In this document: positions 4,630 to 5,085 of the stretch, piece by piece | Layout of the letters: every line of letters starts with the position of its first letter | Position numbering within the stretch: the stretch's first letter is position 1 | Assembly: GCA_029013165.1 (NCBI GenBank) | Contig: JAQXMV010000053.1 | Location: 1 to 5,085 of the forward strand | Source: Oscillospiraceae bacterium | GTDB lineage: Bacteria; Bacillota; Clostridia; Oscillospirales; Acutalibacteraceae | Direction: 5' to 3' | DNA length: 5,085 nucleotides | Translations under genes and position numbers: made by a program | Notes under the pieces: generated by a model | The model's input: only the letters and a program-made list of their open reading frames with translations | Database searches by the model: none | What the model was told of the DNA's origin: nothing

Positions 4630-5085
4630 TTAAATACCTCCCTTGACTGCGATGGTGCATATCTCGTCATCGCTGAAATATCGTGAAGTGGTGTAGGTGC
4701 GCAGCTTGTTGGAGTTGGTGATGACATTTTTCTTTCCGCACAGGGGATTGTTCATATACATCAGCGGACAGATGCTTGTGAGCTTGACGCCCATGGCGAT
4801 GAGCTTGTCATAGGCAACCCGGTTGTCTTTCCGGAAGGCTTCCAACACATCGGGGGCAGTGGTCATGATAGTGGTCATGCCAACCTTATCCTTGCCCTGC
4901 CTTTTCAGTTCGGCCTCGAATTTCTCCGCCCACTGACCCAGCTGAGCATAGGTCAGGTGAGGACAGCCGATGAAGCAGCGGTCGGGCTTGCCTTTGGGGT
5001 CTTTCCACATGACCGGGTAGCTTGCCTTGACCCTTTCCAGTTCGGCGTCGTCGATGACATAAACCTTGGCGTCGTCCCTGATGAG
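4630..5085 (-). CDS. Aconitase X large (catalytic) subunit, 3' part only
   Basis: The frame is open to the right edge, so the start is outside the window; the ATG at 5010 is internal. The 151 residues visible are the C-terminal third of a protein normally around 400 aa (AcnX catalytic domain, DUF521 type). Numbered from the first visible codon, the family hallmarks are FIGCPHL (C41), ICPLMYMNNP (C106), C116, and NSNKLRTYT (124-132). C41 and C106 are conserved cysteines in this family and candidates for Fe-S cluster ligands; I cannot confirm the exact set from a fragment. The enzyme is a hydro-lyase distantly related to aconitase. It is first in an operon with the small subunit, separated by 3 nt. 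The organisation is the split (two-subunit) form rather than the fused form. Confidence 0.9.
   Translation of the reverse strand, partial: LIRDDAKVYVIDDAELERVKASYPVMWKDPKGKPDRCFIGCPHLTYAQLGQWAEKFEAELKRQGKDKVGMTTIMTTAPDVLEAFRKDNRVAYDKLIAMGVKLTSICPLMYMNNPLCGKKNVITNSNKLRTYTTSRYFSDDEICTIAVKGGI
4637..4644 (-). promoter_or_regulatory. Ribosome binding site of the AcnX small subunit
   Basis: AAGGGAGG on the minus strand, 10 nt before ATG 4626, lies within the last codons of the large-subunit gene and supports coupled translation. Confidence 0.85.

Overview
The window looks like a piece of a Gram-positive Clostridia chromosome, probably an Oscillospirales/Ruminococcaceae-type anaerobe from a gut or rumen. 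This rests on gene content, strong AGGAGG-type ribosome binding sites, sigma-A-like promoters and AT-rich gaps packed with hairpin repeats, between genes of mixed GC. The taxonomic call is an inference; there is no marker gene.

All four supported protein genes are on the minus strand. From right to left, in the direction of transcription: (1) the C-terminal 151 codons of the large (catalytic) subunit of an aconitase X enzyme, running off the right edge (4630-5085); (2) its small swivel-domain subunit (4183-4626), 3 nt further on, so the two form one operon encoding a split AcnX dehydratase; (3) a secreted or membrane-anchored calcineurin-like metallophosphoesterase (2345-3553) with its own promoter (3591-3619), ribosome binding site and intrinsic terminator (2295-2331); (4) a GH30 glycoside hydrolase resembling beta-1,6-galactanases (447-1874), with no signal peptide and its own extended -10 promoter (1908-1936). 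Items 3 and 4 appear to be separate transcription units, and nothing in the window ties the four genes into one pathway.

The three large gaps hold most of the unusual structure. Gap 3554-4182 contains a 276-bp non-coding element (3702-3977). It has 22-bp terminal inverted repeats (21/22) bordered by TA, and encloses two further long hairpins, so it folds as a Y. It resembles a MITE (non-autonomous transposon) or a large structured RNA, and is the best candidate here for something undescribed. Beside it lies a second dyad (4006-4105) with a 14-bp hairpin inside. Gap 1875-2344 contains the GH30 promoter, a terminator-like 31-bp repeat, and a train of five hairpins ending in the phosphoesterase terminator. 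Gap 1-446 begins with an inverted copy of the same 31-bp repeat and carries several more hairpins, with no credible gene.

No rRNA, tRNA, CRISPR array, recognisable riboswitch class or transposase gene was seen.
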